A stretch of DNA of 43,900 nt from Defluviitaleaceae bacterium (GTDB taxonomy: Bacteria; Bacillota; Clostridia; Lachnospirales; WQUN01): positions 1 through 43,900 of the forward strand of contig WQVY01000012.1 in NCBI GenBank assembly GCA_009785605.1, in the 5' to 3' direction. This document shows, one piece after another, positions 8,026-17,641 of the stretch. The translations under genes and the position numbers were made by a program. A model generated the notes under the pieces. That model was not told where the DNA came from, searched no databases, and worked only from the letters and a program-made list of their open reading frames with translations. Position 1 is the stretch's first letter, and each line of letters starts with the position of its first letter.

Positions 8026-8074
8026 GACAAGGCACACGGAACGCAATAATCTCTTGCGTTCTGTGTGCCTTGTC
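8026..8074 (+). terminator. Long hairpin after the XRE gene
   Basis: A 21-bp stem with one G-T pair (8026-8046 and 8054-8074, GACAAGGCACACGG...) and a 7-nt loop follow the stop codon by 20 nt. No T-run follows, so termination is uncertain; it could also be an mRNA-end stabiliser or part of the pgk leader region. Confidence 0.45.
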
Positions 8075-8157
8075 ACATTCGTGCGCCAGGGGATAATTCT
8101 GCTTTTATATAAGCATATTCATCCAAGTTAATTTCCGTGATCTTTAGCCAACGCCCC

Positions 8158-8187
8158 TTGCTTTTGGATATCTTAAAATGCTAGAAT
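8158..8187 (+). promoter_or_regulatory. Possible promoter of the glycolytic operon
   Basis: TTGCTT (8158-8163) and TAGAAT (8182-8187) are 18 bp apart, about 70 bp before the pgk start. The match is moderate. Confidence 0.35.
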
Positions 8188-8255
8188 AATTCGTAAAACC
8201 CAAGAACCACTGTAGATTTGCAAAAATAATCATATATTCCGAAAGGGGCAACAAC

Positions 8256-9446
8256 ATGTTAAACAAGAAAACAGTAAACGACCTAAACGTAAAGGGCAAA
8301 CGCGTACTAGTGCGCTGTGACTTTAACGTGCCTATCATCGACGGCGCTATCACAGACGAAAACCGCATACTAGCAGCGCTACCTACGCTAAAGAAGTTAA
8401 TCGCGGATGGCGGGCGCTTGATACTATGCTCACATTTGGGCAAACCCAAAGGGCCGGACCCAAAAGCTACTCTAGAGCCGGTTGCAGCACGTCTTTCATC
8501 GCACTTGGGCAAGCCTGTGAAGTTTTTGGCTGATGATGCTGTTGTAAGTGATGCTGTGCGCGCAGCCGTTAACGAAATGAAAGATGGCGATGTAGCACTA
8601 CTGCAAAACACCCGCTTCCGCGCCGAAGAAACCAAAAACGGCGAAGCTTTTTCCAAAGACCTGGCCTCTCTTGCAGATGTGTTTGTAAACGATGCCTTTG
8701 GCACAGCCCACAGGGCACATTGTTCTACTGTAGGTGTTACGGCGTTTGTACCAGAATCTGCCGTAGGGTACCTGATGCAAGAAGAACTAAAATTCCTGGG
8801 CGGCGCAATACAAAACCCAGCACGCCCCTTTGTGGCGATTTTGGGCGGCGCTAAAGTTTCCGACAAGATACTGGTTATCAAAGAGCTGCTTAATAAAGTT
8901 GACAAGCTAATCATAGGTGGCGGGATGGCGTATACGTTCTTTGTTGCCCAAGGCCATACCGTTGGCGACTCATTGCTAGAAGTAGACAGGGTCAAAGACG
9001 CTAAAGAAGTTATTGAGCTGGCCAAGGCAAAAGGCGTAGAGCTGTTGCTCCCAGTTGATACGGTTGTTACCCAAGAATTTAACCGCGATGCCGCATACAA
9101 GACCGTACCATCAAGCGGCATAGAAGACGGCTGGGGCGGCTTGGATATAGGCGAAAAATCCCGCGATATTTTCACAGCGGCACTTGCCGGTGCCAAGACC
9201 GTAATCTGGAACGGGCCCATGGGTGTGTTCGAGTTCCCCAACTTCGCAAAGGGTACACTGGCGGTAGCACAGGCCATGGCCGCACTTGATGCTACTACAA
9301 TAATAGGCGGCGGTGACTCTGCAGCGGCGGTTAACCAGCTTGGCTATGGGGATAAGATGAGTCATATCTCTACCGGTGGCGGCGCTTCTTTGGAGTTTTT
9401 AGAGGGCAAGGCATTGCCCGGAGTTGAGGCGGTGCAAAATGCGTAA
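8256..9446 (+). CDS. pgk: Phosphoglycerate kinase
   Basis: This 396-residue enzyme transfers the acyl phosphate of 1,3-bisphosphoglycerate to ADP in glycolysis and acts in the cytosol. The length is normal. Visible signatures are [10 protein letters not shown] near the N-terminus, the substrate loop [31 protein letters not shown], the nucleotide loop GPMGVFEFP and the C-terminal GGGDSAAAV and [10 protein letters not shown]. The start has GAAAGGGG upstream. It opens a tight operon: the stop overlaps the tpiA start by 8 nt. There is no gapA in the window. Confidence 0.97.
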   Translation: MLNKKTVNDLNVKGKRVLVRCDFNVPIIDGAITDENRILAALPTLKKLIADGGRLILCSHLGKPKGPDPKATLEPVAARLSSHLGKPVKFLADDAVVSDAVRAAVNEMKDGDVALLQNTRFRAEETKNGEAFSKDLASLADVFVNDAFGTAHRAHCSTVGVTAFVPESAVGYLMQEELKFLGGAIQNPARPFVAILGGAKVSDKILVIKELLNKVDKLIIGGGMAYTFFVAQGHTVGDSLLEVDRVKDAKEVIELAKAKGVELLLPVDTVVTQEFNRDAAYKTVPSSGIEDGWGGLDIGEKSRDIFTAALAGAKTVIWNGPMGVFEFPNFAKGTLAVAQAMAALDATTIIGGGDSAAAVNQLGYGDKMSHISTGGGASLEFLEGKALPGVEAVQNA

Positions 9447-10203
9447 GAAGATAATTGCTGGCAATTGGAAGATGAACTTTACACCCGCAAGGGCAGCAGA
9501 GTTTGCCAATTCCCTTGTTAATACGATAGATGACGCAGCCGACAATGTTGAAGTTGTGCTGTGTGTACCCTATGTAGCAATAGACCATGTACAGTACGAG
9601 CTAGACGGTACAGACATAAAAGTAGGCGCACAAAACATGCACGCCGAAGATAAAGGCGAGTTTACAGGCGAAATATCCGGCGAGATGTTGGCTGCAATGT
9701 GCGTGCCCTACGTAATAATCGGCCATTCGGAGCGTAGGAAGTACTACAACGAAAGCGATACAGACGTTAATAAAAAGGCGCACAAGGCTTTAGAAATGTA
9801 CATTACACCCATTGTATGCGTTGGCGAAACGCTGGAACAACGCAAAAATGGTGAAGTAGACAATGTCCTAACACAACAGACGCACCTAGCCCTTGTCAAT
9901 TTTAAAACCGAAGATATCCCCAAAATAGTAATAGCATACGAGCCAATATGGGCCATAGGTACAGGCGAAACAGCCACACCGGAACAAGCTCAAGCTGCTT
10001 GCAAAAAAATCCGTAGTGTTATCAAGCACGAGTTTGGAGAAGATGCGGCAGAGGCTATCCGTATCCTATATGGCGGAAGCGTTAATCCCAGCAATGCCAA
10101 TGAACTGTTTGCACAACCCGACATCGACGGCGGCTTAGTAGGCGGCGCAAGCCAAAAGCTGTCCTTCGCCGAAGTGGTGAAAGCGGGGCAAGCCAATGCA
10201 TAA
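9439..10203 (+). CDS. tpiA: Triosephosphate isomerase
   Basis: This 254-residue cytosolic enzyme interconverts dihydroxyacetone phosphate and glyceraldehyde 3-phosphate. Catalytic motifs are intact: the Lys in AGNWKMN, the His in [11 protein letters not shown], the Glu in [11 protein letters not shown] and the phosphate loop YGGSVNPSN. The start at 9439 ([12 protein letters not shown]) gives the usual N-terminus and overlaps the end of pgk by 8 nt; its own stop overlaps gpmI by 8 nt. Such overlaps indicate coupled translation of the three genes. Confidence 0.97.
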   Translation: MRKKIIAGNWKMNFTPARAAEFANSLVNTIDDAADNVEVVLCVPYVAIDHVQYELDGTDIKVGAQNMHAEDKGEFTGEISGEMLAAMCVPYVIIGHSERRKYYNESDTDVNKKAHKALEMYITPIVCVGETLEQRKNGEVDNVLTQQTHLALVNFKTEDIPKIVIAYEPIWAIGTGETATPEQAQAACKKIRSVIKHEFGEDAAEAIRILYGGSVNPSNANELFAQPDIDGGLVGGASQKLSFAEVVKAGQANA

Positions 10204-11740
10204 AGACACCACAGTACTAATGATACTAGACGGCTACGGCCTAGCCCCCAACTCCCCCAGCAATGCCATCCATCTAGCCCAGACCCCACACCTGGACTGG
10301 CTGATGCAAAAGTTCCCATGCGAGCCGGGAGCCGCTGCTGGCATGGATGTAGGCCTGCCAGACGGCCAGATGGGCAACTCCGAAGTAGGCCACACCAACA
10401 TTGGCGCTGGCCGCATAGTGTACCAGGAGCTCACGCGCATTACCAAGTCCATCCAAGACCGCGACTTCTACGAGAACGAAGCCCTGCTGGGTGCAATAAA
10501 CAACGCCAAAGCCCACAACTCGTCACTTCATTTATATGGCCTACTGTCTGACGGCGGTGTACACAGCCACAACACCCACCTCTACGCCCTACTAGAAATG
10601 GCAAAAAATCACGGCCTTACCAAGGTATACGTGCACGCCTTCCTAGATGGCCGCGACACCCCACCTACCTCTGGCCTTGGCTTTATTAAGGAACTGGAAG
10701 CCAAAATTGCCGAGATAGGCGTTGGCCAGGTTGCTACAATCTCTGGCCGTTATTATGCCATGGACCGTGACAACCGTTGGGAGCGGGTACAGCTTGCCTA
10801 CGACGCACTAACACAAGGCAAGGGCCAAGTTGCCACAAGTCCCACCGCGTGTATGGAAGCCACATATGCCGCCAACTTAAACGACGAGTTCGTAATCCCA
10901 ACAATAATCACAACCAACGGCCAACCCACCGCTACAATACAAGAAAACGACTCTGTAATCTTTTTCAATTTCCGGCCGGACCGCGCACGGGAGATTACCC
11001 GTGCATTTTGTGACCCAAACTTCGACGGCTTTGTGCGGCCCAAAGGCCAATTTCCGTTGCACTATGTCTGCTTTACAGAGTATGACACGACCATCCCCAA
11101 CAAACACATAGCCTTCCACGCCCAAACCATGCACAATGTGCTGGGCCAGTACCTGGCAGACAAAGGCCTCACCCAGTTGCGTTTGGCCGAGACGGAAAAA
11201 TACGCTCATGTTACGTTCTTCTTCAACGGCGGCAACGAGGCACCTTACCCAGGCGAGGACCGTATCCTTGTAGCCTCGCCCAAGGTAGCCACCTACGACC
11301 TACAGCCAGAAATGAGCGCACACGAAGTAACAGACAAGCTGGTAGAAGCCATCAACTCCCACAAATACGACCTGATAGTAGTAAACTATGCCAACTGCGA
11401 TATGGTAGGCCACACCGGTATCATGGGTGCTGCAGTTAAAGCAGTGGAAACCATGGACGAATGCGTTGCCCGCGCAATGGGCGCGATGCTAGAAAATGGT
11501 ACGCGCATGTTTTTCTGTGCAGACCATGGCAATGCAGACAATATGATAGATGCCAACCTTGGCGGCCCGTTCACCGCGCATACTACCAACCCAGTCCCCT
11601 TTGTATTATTCAACTCTCCCGGCTACAAACTAGCCCCAGGCGGGCGCTTGGCAGACATTGCACCAACGCTGCTGGAGCTTATGGGCCTACCAATCCCACC
11701 AGAGATGACAGGCAAGTCACTGTTATTATCCGTCGACTAA
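10196..11740 (+). CDS. gpmI: 2,3-bisphosphoglycerate-independent phosphoglycerate mutase
   Basis: This 514-residue Mn-dependent enzyme converts 3- to 2-phosphoglycerate. Metal and phosphoserine motifs are intact: MILDGYG, MGNSEVGHTNIGAG with the catalytic Ser, SDGGVHSH, GRYYAMDRDNRW, NFRPDRAREITRA and the C-terminal CADHGNADNM. The length matches the family. It overlaps tpiA by 8 nt and is followed by eno after 15 nt, so it belongs to the same operon. Confidence 0.97.
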   Translation: MHKDTTVLMILDGYGLAPNSPSNAIHLAQTPHLDWLMQKFPCEPGAAAGMDVGLPDGQMGNSEVGHTNIGAGRIVYQELTRITKSIQDRDFYENEALLGAINNAKAHNSSLHLYGLLSDGGVHSHNTHLYALLEMAKNHGLTKVYVHAFLDGRDTPPTSGLGFIKELEAKIAEIGVGQVATISGRYYAMDRDNRWERVQLAYDALTQGKGQVATSPTACMEATYAANLNDEFVIPTIITTNGQPTATIQENDSVIFFNFRPDRAREITRAFCDPNFDGFVRPKGQFPLHYVCFTEYDTTIPNKHIAFHAQTMHNVLGQYLADKGLTQLRLAETEKYAHVTFFFNGGNEAPYPGEDRILVASPKVATYDLQPEMSAHEVTDKLVEAINSHKYDLIVVNYANCDMVGHTGIMGAAVKAVETMDECVARAMGAMLENGTRMFFCADHGNADNMIDANLGGPFTAHTTNPVPFVLFNSPGYKLAPGGRLADIAPTLLELMGLPIPPEMTGKSLLLSVD

Positions 11741-11755
11741 AGGAGCATAATAGGA

Positions 11756-13021
11756 ATGTTAAAGACATTCATAGAAATTGCAGAAGTACGCGGTCGTGAG
11801 ATATTGGATTCGCAGGGCAACCCCACAGTAGAAGTGCAAGTGATAGTATCCGACGAGGACGGCAACCACTATACAGCCATGGCTGCGGTACCAACCAATG
11901 AGATAACAAGCGAACACGAAGCACAAATGCTAAGAGACGGCGGCGACCGCTACCTAGGCCTAGGCGTAGAAAAGGCCGTGTCCAACATAAACGACATCAT
12001 CGCAGACGAGATATGCGGAATGAACGCCCTGGACCAGATAGCCATAGACAAGGCAATGCTGGCGCTGGACGGCACCCCCAACAAGGCCCGCTTAGGCGCA
12101 AACGCCATCTTGGGTGTGTCATTGGCAGTAGCAAAAGCCGCGGCCACAGCCCTAAAACTACCGCTGTACCAGTATCTTGGCGGCATATCAGCCAAGGTGC
12201 TGCCCGTACCCATGATAGGCATCTTAAACGGCGGCAAACACGTAGGCAATAATCTGAATTTGGCAGAAATTATGATTTTGCCCGTAGGTGCCACCAGCTT
12301 TGGCGAGGCCTTGCAATGGGGGACGGAAGTTTATCACCATCTCAAAAAACTTATACTGGATAAGGGCCTACCCGCCTTGGTATGCGACAATGGCGGCTTC
12401 GCGCCGGATGTTGCCACCCCAGATGAAGCTATAGAGCTGGTTTTACAAGCCATTACCAATGCCGGATACGAGCCAGGTGAGGAGATATGCCTGGCAATAA
12501 ACGCTGCTCAAGCCAATAAAGACGCATACCGCACCTCCAAAGAAATGGTAGATATGTATGAAGCGCTGGTTAAAAAATTCCCATCCATAATATCCATAGA
12601 AGACGGCCTAAGCGAAGACGACTGGGATGGCTGGAAACTTCTTACCAAGCGGCTGGGCAAACGCATAAAAATCGTAGGCGCAAACCTATTTGCAACCAAC
12701 CCCGAAAGGCTTAAGCGCGGCATCAAAACCGCCGCCGCCAACACAATTAGTATAAAAATAAGCCAAATAGGGACCCTAACAGAAGCCTTCGATATAATAT
12801 CCTTAGCCAACCGCAACAACATCACAACAATAATAAGCCACAGCAGCGGCGAAACCGAAGACACCACCATAGCAGATATTTGCGTAGCCGTAAGCGCCAG
12901 CTTTATAAAAACAGGCGCACCCGCTCGCTCGGATAATGTTGCTAAGTACAACCAACTTATCCGTATAGAGGAGGAGTTAGAAGATGCGGCACAATATTAC
13001 GAAGTACACGCAAATATATAA
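11756..13021 (+). CDS. eno: Enolase homolog lacking several catalytic residues
   Basis: The whole 421-residue protein aligns with enolase ([46 protein letters not shown]-like [23 protein letters not shown]). Retained are H162, E171, E282, K334 and K385 (yeast H159, E168, E295, K345, K396). Changed are the general acid Glu in the DEGGFAP motif (here DNGGFAP, N212), the Mg ligand Asp in LAxDAA (N249), the Mg ligand Asp pair in VGDDLF (VGANLF, A309-N310), the Arg of SHRSGET (SHSSGET, S363) and the flexible SGASTG loop (TNEITS, 47-52). Known enolase chemistry should be impaired. GGAG precedes the ATG, and the gene is fourth in the glycolytic operon. The frame is clean, so this is not simple decay. 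A second, active enolase would be expected elsewhere. Confidence 0.85.
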   Translation: MLKTFIEIAEVRGREILDSQGNPTVEVQVIVSDEDGNHYTAMAAVPTNEITSEHEAQMLRDGGDRYLGLGVEKAVSNINDIIADEICGMNALDQIAIDKAMLALDGTPNKARLGANAILGVSLAVAKAAATALKLPLYQYLGGISAKVLPVPMIGILNGGKHVGNNLNLAEIMILPVGATSFGEALQWGTEVYHHLKKLILDKGLPALVCDNGGFAPDVATPDEAIELVLQAITNAGYEPGEEICLAINAAQANKDAYRTSKEMVDMYEALVKKFPSIISIEDGLSEDDWDGWKLLTKRLGKRIKIVGANLFATNPERLKRGIKTAAANTISIKISQIGTLTEAFDIISLANRNNITTIISHSSGETEDTTIADICVAVSASFIKTGAPARSDNVAKYNQLIRIEEELEDAAQYYEVHANI

Positions 13022-13051
13022 TGCCCAACATCACTGCTGCATAGTAAAATA

Positions 13052-13119
13052 AAAACAGTCCAGCTCGGGCCATAAATAGCGTGCATTTTAACGCTTATCG
13101 GCAAGGGTTGGACTGTTTT
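13052..13119 (+). terminator. Terminator of the glycolytic operon with a family B-like core
   Basis: Arms AAAACAGTCCA / TGGACTGTTTT enclose a loop with the family-B-like core (TAAATAGCGTGCATTTTAACGC). A short T-rich run follows. The outer arms differ from those of the transposon-like B copies but resemble those at 17642-17710. Confidence 0.65.
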
Positions 13120-13149
13120 CTTTCCACATGAGGAGGCATAAATCAACAA

Positions 13150-14292
13150 ATGAAAAAACTATTTTTCACTGCAACACTTTTAGCAACCATACTATTAGCC
13201 ATATTCCTATCCCCTACCCTAGCAGCCGCCACATTGGCCGAAAGCGCAGTTATAGTAGACGGTACCAACATAGGTACATCACGGGGTGACATGTTGCCGC
13301 TACGCGACGTAGTAACCCATGTAGGCGGCACCGTGTCTTGGGACAACCAATCCAGGAAAATAACTATACGTATGGGCAACAACAACCCTACAGCAGTTAT
13401 GGCCATAGGCAGTAACCATGCCACCATTAGCGGCAGTGCAGTAGAGTTGGCAGTGCCACCCGTACTAGCCAATGGCCAGACTTTTGTTTCATTATGCTTC
13501 TTAGCTGACCATCTTGGCATAGGCGCAGGCTACAAAAACAACCGCTTTATACTGTCAAGCACCCCGGCAAGGCAAATCCCGATACTTACGTATCATCACA
13601 TCCTACCAGACGATGTAAACACCCGTTTCCGGGACAACCCATGGACCATAAGCACATACAACTTCGCCAACCAGATGCGCTACCTTCACGAGAATGGATT
13701 CTACACCCCCACCCTGTGCGAGCTGGAGGCATTCTTATACAAAGGCAGGCCGCTTCCTGCCAACAGCATAATGATACACTTTGATGATGGTTACTATTCC
13801 AACTATGTATATGCCTACCCAATTTTACAACGGTATGGGCTTAGAGCCGTAATATTTGCTATAACCGCAAATGCCCAGTACCTGGGGTCATATCAGCCGC
13901 CTATGTGCCACGAGTCCCTGACATGGGCCGCTGCCACCACTTTACTAACCGGTGCAGATGTCTTCGAAACGGCAAGCCACACCCATGCCATGCACCGCCA
14001 CAACGCAGACACAAACCGTACAATCCTAGTAACCCAAACCCATGAAAATATACTGCAAGACACGTTGCAAAGCTTCGAATATGTTTCCAACCACAGGGCA
14101 TTTGCATACCCTCACGGCCAGTTTAACGACACCGTAATACACGCGCTTGCCGAGGCCGGTATTACAATGGCCTTTACCATCAACACCGGATATGTAACCG
14201 CCACGTCAGACCCTTTTAGGCTAAATAGATTTACCATTTACAGGACAACCACCATGGCGCGGTTTAGGGCAATAGTTAATCGCCGGGCGTAG
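13150..14292 (+). CDS. Secreted polysaccharide deacetylase with N-terminal stalk domain
   Basis: The protein has 380 residues. A signal peptide (MKKLFFTATLLATILLAIFL, cleavage near LAAA) leads to a copper-amine-oxidase-N-like stalk domain at about 33-130 (LPLRDVVTHVGGTVSWDN, GQTFVSLCFLADHLG). A NodB/CE4 deacetylase domain follows at about 142-380: ILTYHHI, HFDDGY with D212-D213, and SHTHAMH whose histidines are spaced as in IcaB-type enzymes. It should act outside the membrane, removing acetyl groups from a polysaccharide such as peptidoglycan or an exopolysaccharide. AGGAGG lies 13 nt upstream, rather far. Its 3' end overlaps the convergent rbgA by 17 nt at a small duplicated sequence (CGCCGGGCGTAG twice). 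Confidence 0.85.
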   Translation: MKKLFFTATLLATILLAIFLSPTLAAATLAESAVIVDGTNIGTSRGDMLPLRDVVTHVGGTVSWDNQSRKITIRMGNNNPTAVMAIGSNHATISGSAVELAVPPVLANGQTFVSLCFLADHLGIGAGYKNNRFILSSTPARQIPILTYHHILPDDVNTRFRDNPWTISTYNFANQMRYLHENGFYTPTLCELEAFLYKGRPLPANSIMIHFDDGYYSNYVYAYPILQRYGLRAVIFAITANAQYLGSYQPPMCHESLTWAAATTLLTGADVFETASHTHAMHRHNADTNRTILVTQTHENILQDTLQSFEYVSNHRAFAYPHGQFNDTVIHALAEAGITMAFTINTGYVTATSDPFRLNRFTIYRTTTMARFRAIVNRRA

Positions 14293-15187
14293 AACCGCCG
14301 GGCGTAGGCTTCTCCAATGATATCCGCCCCAGCTTAGCCGCGCGGTATTCGTCTAAAAGTGTAATCGCGGCCCGCTCTAGATCTACAACTCCGCCCTTCA
14401 TCTTAAAACCACGAGATTCGCCTATGTTTTCTAATATCTGCCGTGCACTCTTGGTGACACCTTGCAAGTCTGTGTTAACTTTGTACCTGGCAACTATGGA
14501 CACGGGGTTTATCACAAGCAGCATGTCAATCAAATGCTCTGCCAGCGTTATCCTATCCAATATAAGATCATTTACAGCACCGGTCACGGCCAAGCGTATC
14601 CCCACTTGCTGGTCGTCAAACTTGGGCCAAAGCACACCGGGGGTATCCATCAAGTCAAAGTCTATGGCATCCATTGCGCCTCTGGCTTGCATGTCCCGTA
14701 CCTTAATCCACTGCCGCCCACGGGTAACACCCGGCCTGTCGGCTGTTGCGGCGCTAGCCCGCCCCGCAAGCTGGTTTATAAACGTAGATTTCCCTACATT
14801 GGGTATGCCTACAACCATAGCCCGCACTGGTGCACTTACGCGCCCCCGCTCTAGCTGGCGCTCTACTTTGGGGCGCATGATTTCGCGTACCCTTTCAGCC
14901 AATGGCTTAACCGCGGCACGCTGGGTAGAGTCTAAAGGCAGCGTAAAAAAGCCCAGCCGGCGAAAATACGCCTCCCACTGGGCCGTAATGGCCTTGTCGG
15001 CCAGGTCAGCTTTGTTGAGTACGAATAGGCGTTGCTTGTTGGCTGCCAACTCGTCTATATCTGGGTTTTTGCTGCTTAGTGGCAGCCTGGCATCCAAAAG
15101 TTCTATTACCACGTCTACCACACCAAGCTGGGACTGTAACATCCGCTTGGTTTTGGTCATATGACCGGGGTACCATTGTATGTTCAT
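14276..15187 (-). CDS. rbgA: Ribosome biogenesis GTPase (YlqF/RbgA family)
   Basis: This 303-residue protein is a circularly permuted GTPase: the NKAD motif (G4) at about 58 comes before the P-loop GIPNVGKSTF (G1) and DTPGVLWPK (G3). The N-terminus MNIQWYPGHMTKTKRM is typical of the family, which helps late 50S assembly. The C-terminal ANTAR-like region is present, and the extreme C-terminus has a short TPGGSTPGD tail. GGTGGAG lies upstream. It is third in the operon rplS-lepB-rbgA, 5 nt after lepB, an order common in Firmicutes. Confidence 0.93.
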   Translation of the reverse strand: MNIQWYPGHMTKTKRMLQSQLGVVDVVIELLDARLPLSSKNPDIDELAANKQRLFVLNKADLADKAITAQWEAYFRRLGFFTLPLDSTQRAAVKPLAERVREIMRPKVERQLERGRVSAPVRAMVVGIPNVGKSTFINQLAGRASAATADRPGVTRGRQWIKVRDMQARGAMDAIDFDLMDTPGVLWPKFDDQQVGIRLAVTGAVNDLILDRITLAEHLIDMLLVINPVSIVARYKVNTDLQGVTKSARQILENIGESRGFKMKGGVVDLERAAITLLDEYRAAKLGRISLEKPTPGGSTPGD

Positions 15188-15192
15188 GATGT

Positions 15193-15738
15193 TTACTCCA
15201 CCTGCCCAAAAGAGTCAATAGGCCATACCCTTATAAGCACCCTTCCTAGGATGTCGTGGTTGGATATTGTACCCACGGTAGTGTACCGGCTGTCTTTACT
15301 GCTATTGCGGTTATCCCCCAGCACAAAAACGTGCCCTTCCTCTACCGTAACCGGGAAGCTTACATTGCCAGTAGACCATATCGCGTCATAAGAAAACGCG
15401 TCAACAAGGGGTGCACCATTTACATAAAAACTGCCGTTTATCAAATCTACCACATCGCCAGAAACCCCAATAACCCGCTTGATATAATACTCAGACGGGT
15501 TATTGGGGTAAGGAAATGCAACTATATCACCAACCCGCGTAGTGCCAAATACCACCGCGGCCCGGTTAAGAATCACTCTGTCGCCATCACTTAAGGTAGG
15601 CATCATAGAAAAACCCGAAACATGTGCAACCCTAAACAAGAACATGCGCAACACAAAAAACAATATGACAGCCAGCCCTATAGCCAAAACCCACTCTACA
15701 AGACTCCTGACAACCGGGTTTGCGATGCGCTTAACCAT
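15193..15738 (-). CDS. lepB: Type I signal peptidase
   Basis: This 181-residue membrane protease removes signal peptides from exported proteins. One membrane helix lies at about 13-36. The catalytic Ser is S44 in SGFSMMPTL and the Lys is K87 in YYIKRVIG; VFVLGDNRNSSKDSRY is the conserved C-terminal box. Size and layout fit Gram-positive SipS-type enzymes. It lies 3 nt after rplS and 5 nt before rbgA in one operon. Two more signal peptidases lie at 30239-31546. Confidence 0.93.
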   Translation of the reverse strand: MVKRIANPVVRSLVEWVLAIGLAVILFFVLRMFLFRVAHVSGFSMMPTLSDGDRVILNRAAVVFGTTRVGDIVAFPYPNNPSEYYIKRVIGVSGDVVDLINGSFYVNGAPLVDAFSYDAIWSTGNVSFPVTVEEGHVFVLGDNRNSSKDSRYTTVGTISNHDILGRVLIRVWPIDSFGQVE

Positions 15739-15741
15739 GGC

Positions 15742-16107
15742 CTAAGCCTTTTTAGCCTTAGTAAAAATGGCTTCCTTTACTTTAGCGGCCTTACCAATAC
15801 GGTCGCGCAAGTAAAATAGCTTAGCACGGCGCACAATACCACGGCGTACAACTTCTACATTGTCAACCCTGGGAGAATGAAGCGGCCAGGTTTTTTCTAC
15901 ACCTACGCCATAAGAAAGACGGCGCACTGTAAACGTCTCGCGGACACCGCCCTGTTGGCGCTTTAACACAACGCCTTCAAACACCTGGATTCTTTCTTTT
16001 GTGCCTTCTACAATTTTGGCGTGTACACGTACTGTGTCGCCGATGTTGAACTGCGGAACGGTCTCCTTCATTTGACCCTGTTCGAGTTCTTTTATCAGTT
16101 TATGCAT
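15742..16107 (-). CDS. rplS: Large-subunit ribosomal protein bL19
   Basis: This 121-residue protein is slightly longer than the usual 115. Family motifs [20 protein letters not shown] and [12 protein letters not shown] are complete. The start at 16107 ([14 protein letters not shown]) is chosen because AGGAGG lies seven bases upstream; the frame is open further upstream, but a strong promoter lies inside that stretch. It heads the operon rplS-lepB-rbgA. Confidence 0.96.
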   Translation of the reverse strand: MHKLIKELEQGQMKETVPQFNIGDTVRVHAKIVEGTKERIQVFEGVVLKRQQGGVRETFTVRRLSYGVGVEKTWPLHSPRVDNVEVVRRGIVRRAKLFYLRDRIGKAAKVKEAIFTKAKKA

Positions 16108-16171
16108 ATATATGCCTCCTTTTAATGGACACAAATATGTCTCGGGAGCACTGCCACCGTGACAGGCCAGT

Positions 16172-16200
16172 ATTATACAGCTTGTGACGGTAAGAGTCAA
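16172..16200 (-). promoter_or_regulatory. Strong promoter of the rplS operon
   Basis: On the minus strand TTGACT (16195-16200) and TATAAT (16172-16177) are 17 bp apart. The transcript leader is about 57 nt; an L19-type leader structure is possible but I cannot confirm one. Confidence 0.8.
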
Positions 16201-16202
16201 TT

Positions 16203-16236
16203 GCGACAGGTGAGACCGATTTAAAACGCGATTGCT
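16203..16236. repeat. Family B half element
   Basis: GCGACAGGTGAGACCGATTT followed by AAAACGCGATTGCT matches only the right half of family B (compare 5781-5811). It sits between the rplS promoter and the end of the AraC-like gene. Confidence 0.6.
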
Positions 16237-16239
16237 GTC

Positions 16240-17538
16240 TTATACCAAGTTGCAAAACATCTCCTTATTATTAGCAAGGAAGGTCATTGCGCGGACACTG
16301 CGAGACGACAAGTCTGCGACTCCGTCCATATCTTCGGTAAAGTACGCGCAGCTTCTTAGGTAATTGGCGCATAATACATAGTAAACAGACTGCTTTTCCT
16401 CTGGTGTCAGCGGGTTTATGCTGTCGTAGCCTTTTAGCATTTGGGTCAGCATCGCCAAATATTTTTCCATGGATGGCTGTGTATTTATTTCGCCGGCACC
16501 CCAGATTATATCGTAAATCCTTACAAATGACAGCTCGAAAGTCTCAAAACCTTTGAAGCCCACAACCTGGTCATTTTCATAAACAGCGGTTTCTACGCAA
16601 AGATTACCGTGGATTAATTGTTTGGGAAGCTTGTCGTATAGCTCGCCAAATGTCTTTTCATAGTCGTTGAAAAAGTTACCGCTGAGTCCAATGTCGTGCT
16701 TTTTCACTTTAGGGATTGCGTTTTTGCCCTGTTCGTATAAGTTACCCTCCCATGGTTTTACATCGTCCTGCACAGTTTTTAGCGCGTTATGAAGTTTGGC
16801 TATGGCTTGCCCAAGAGCGAAAGCATGCTTTTCGCGAGGTTTGTTATTTGCCATTTGTGCTATTTCTTCGTCGGAAAGTGGGTGCTGGTTAAGTGGTTCG
16901 CCAATCTTTTTCGTTAGCAAAAAAATATGCTCGCCGTCAAGGTAGTCATCACCTTGCTTTGTTGGGATGGGCGAAAATTCCGAAGTCAATCCCTGCTTGG
17001 CAAGTGCCTGGGCTATGGTAAGATTGCGTATCATTTTTGAACGCTCGTTGGTTTTAAGATAGTAGGTGTCGCCGATATCCCATGTTTTCCAATCTGATTT
17101 TTCATTTGTTTCCCAATGGGTGTGGGTTATATCTTCAATGCTTAAGTTTGAAGGTATATCCCAATTAGCCAGTATTTTTTTGATTTCGTTCATATCGTGC
17201 ATAAATAGTACCTCCGGGTTTTTTTTGTAAATGCTTAAATACTTCTTTGGAGAGCAGCCATACATTTTTACAAATGACTTATAAAATCCCGAGTAAGTGT
17301 CAAAACCATATTCCAGTACTACATTTATGGCTTTGCGACCTGCCGAAATTTCTGCAAGAGCATGGTCTAGGCGCTTTTTGAGAATATAGCTTGCAACTGT
17401 AGTATCCATTGCTTGAGCAAACAAGCGGCAATAATGTCTTACAGAATAGTTTGCCATAGCTGCAAGTTCGTCTGCCGTAATATCGGTTTTAAGATTATGC
17501 TCGATATAATCCAGAGACGATTTTATGAGTCTTTGCAT
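16240..17538 (-). CDS. AraC-type DNA-binding domain fused to degenerate aminoglycoside-phosphotransferase-like domain
   Basis: The protein has 432 residues. Residues 1-105 hold two AraC-type HTH motifs (TADELAAMANYSVRHYCRLF and EYGFDTYSGFYKSF), here N-terminal. Residues about 125-430 resemble APH/choline-kinase folds: a lobe ending in FLLTKKIGE, then AFALGQAIAKLHN and the catalytic-loop equivalent LIHGNLCVE. The family HGD is HGN (N312), and the metal-binding D of IDFE is G330 (GFKGFE). Phosphotransfer is therefore doubtful, and the domain may instead sense a ligand. AAAGGAAGGGC lies upstream. It stands alone, bounded by a half repeat and a terminator. Similar fusions exist in clostridia as I recall, but their function is unknown to me. 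Confidence 0.75.
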   Translation of the reverse strand: MQRLIKSSLDYIEHNLKTDITADELAAMANYSVRHYCRLFAQAMDTTVASYILKKRLDHALAEISAGRKAINVVLEYGFDTYSGFYKSFVKMYGCSPKKYLSIYKKNPEVLFMHDMNEIKKILANWDIPSNLSIEDITHTHWETNEKSDWKTWDIGDTYYLKTNERSKMIRNLTIAQALAKQGLTSEFSPIPTKQGDDYLDGEHIFLLTKKIGEPLNQHPLSDEEIAQMANNKPREKHAFALGQAIAKLHNALKTVQDDVKPWEGNLYEQGKNAIPKVKKHDIGLSGNFFNDYEKTFGELYDKLPKQLIHGNLCVETAVYENDQVVGFKGFETFELSFVRIYDIIWGAGEINTQPSMEKYLAMLTQMLKGYDSINPLTPEEKQSVYYVLCANYLRSCAYFTEDMDGVADLSSRSVRAMTFLANNKEMFCNLV

Positions 17539-17641
17539 AATGTTTATGCCCTTCCTTTCCCGCGGTGATTTTATTGTATAGCACTGAGCATAATAAACAT
17601 TGCCTATACTGACATTATGCCTCCCGATGCGAGTATAAATG

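Noticed and set aside
8144-9277. A 377-codon open frame on the minus strand across pgk
   Set aside because: It is fully antisense to an unmistakable pgk, has Ser/Ala-rich composition typical of shadow frames and matches no family.
14276-14305. Duplicated CGCCGGGCGTAG at the end of the deacetylase and rbgA genes
   Set aside because: A short local duplication that only lengthens the RbgA tail; too small to support a separate element.
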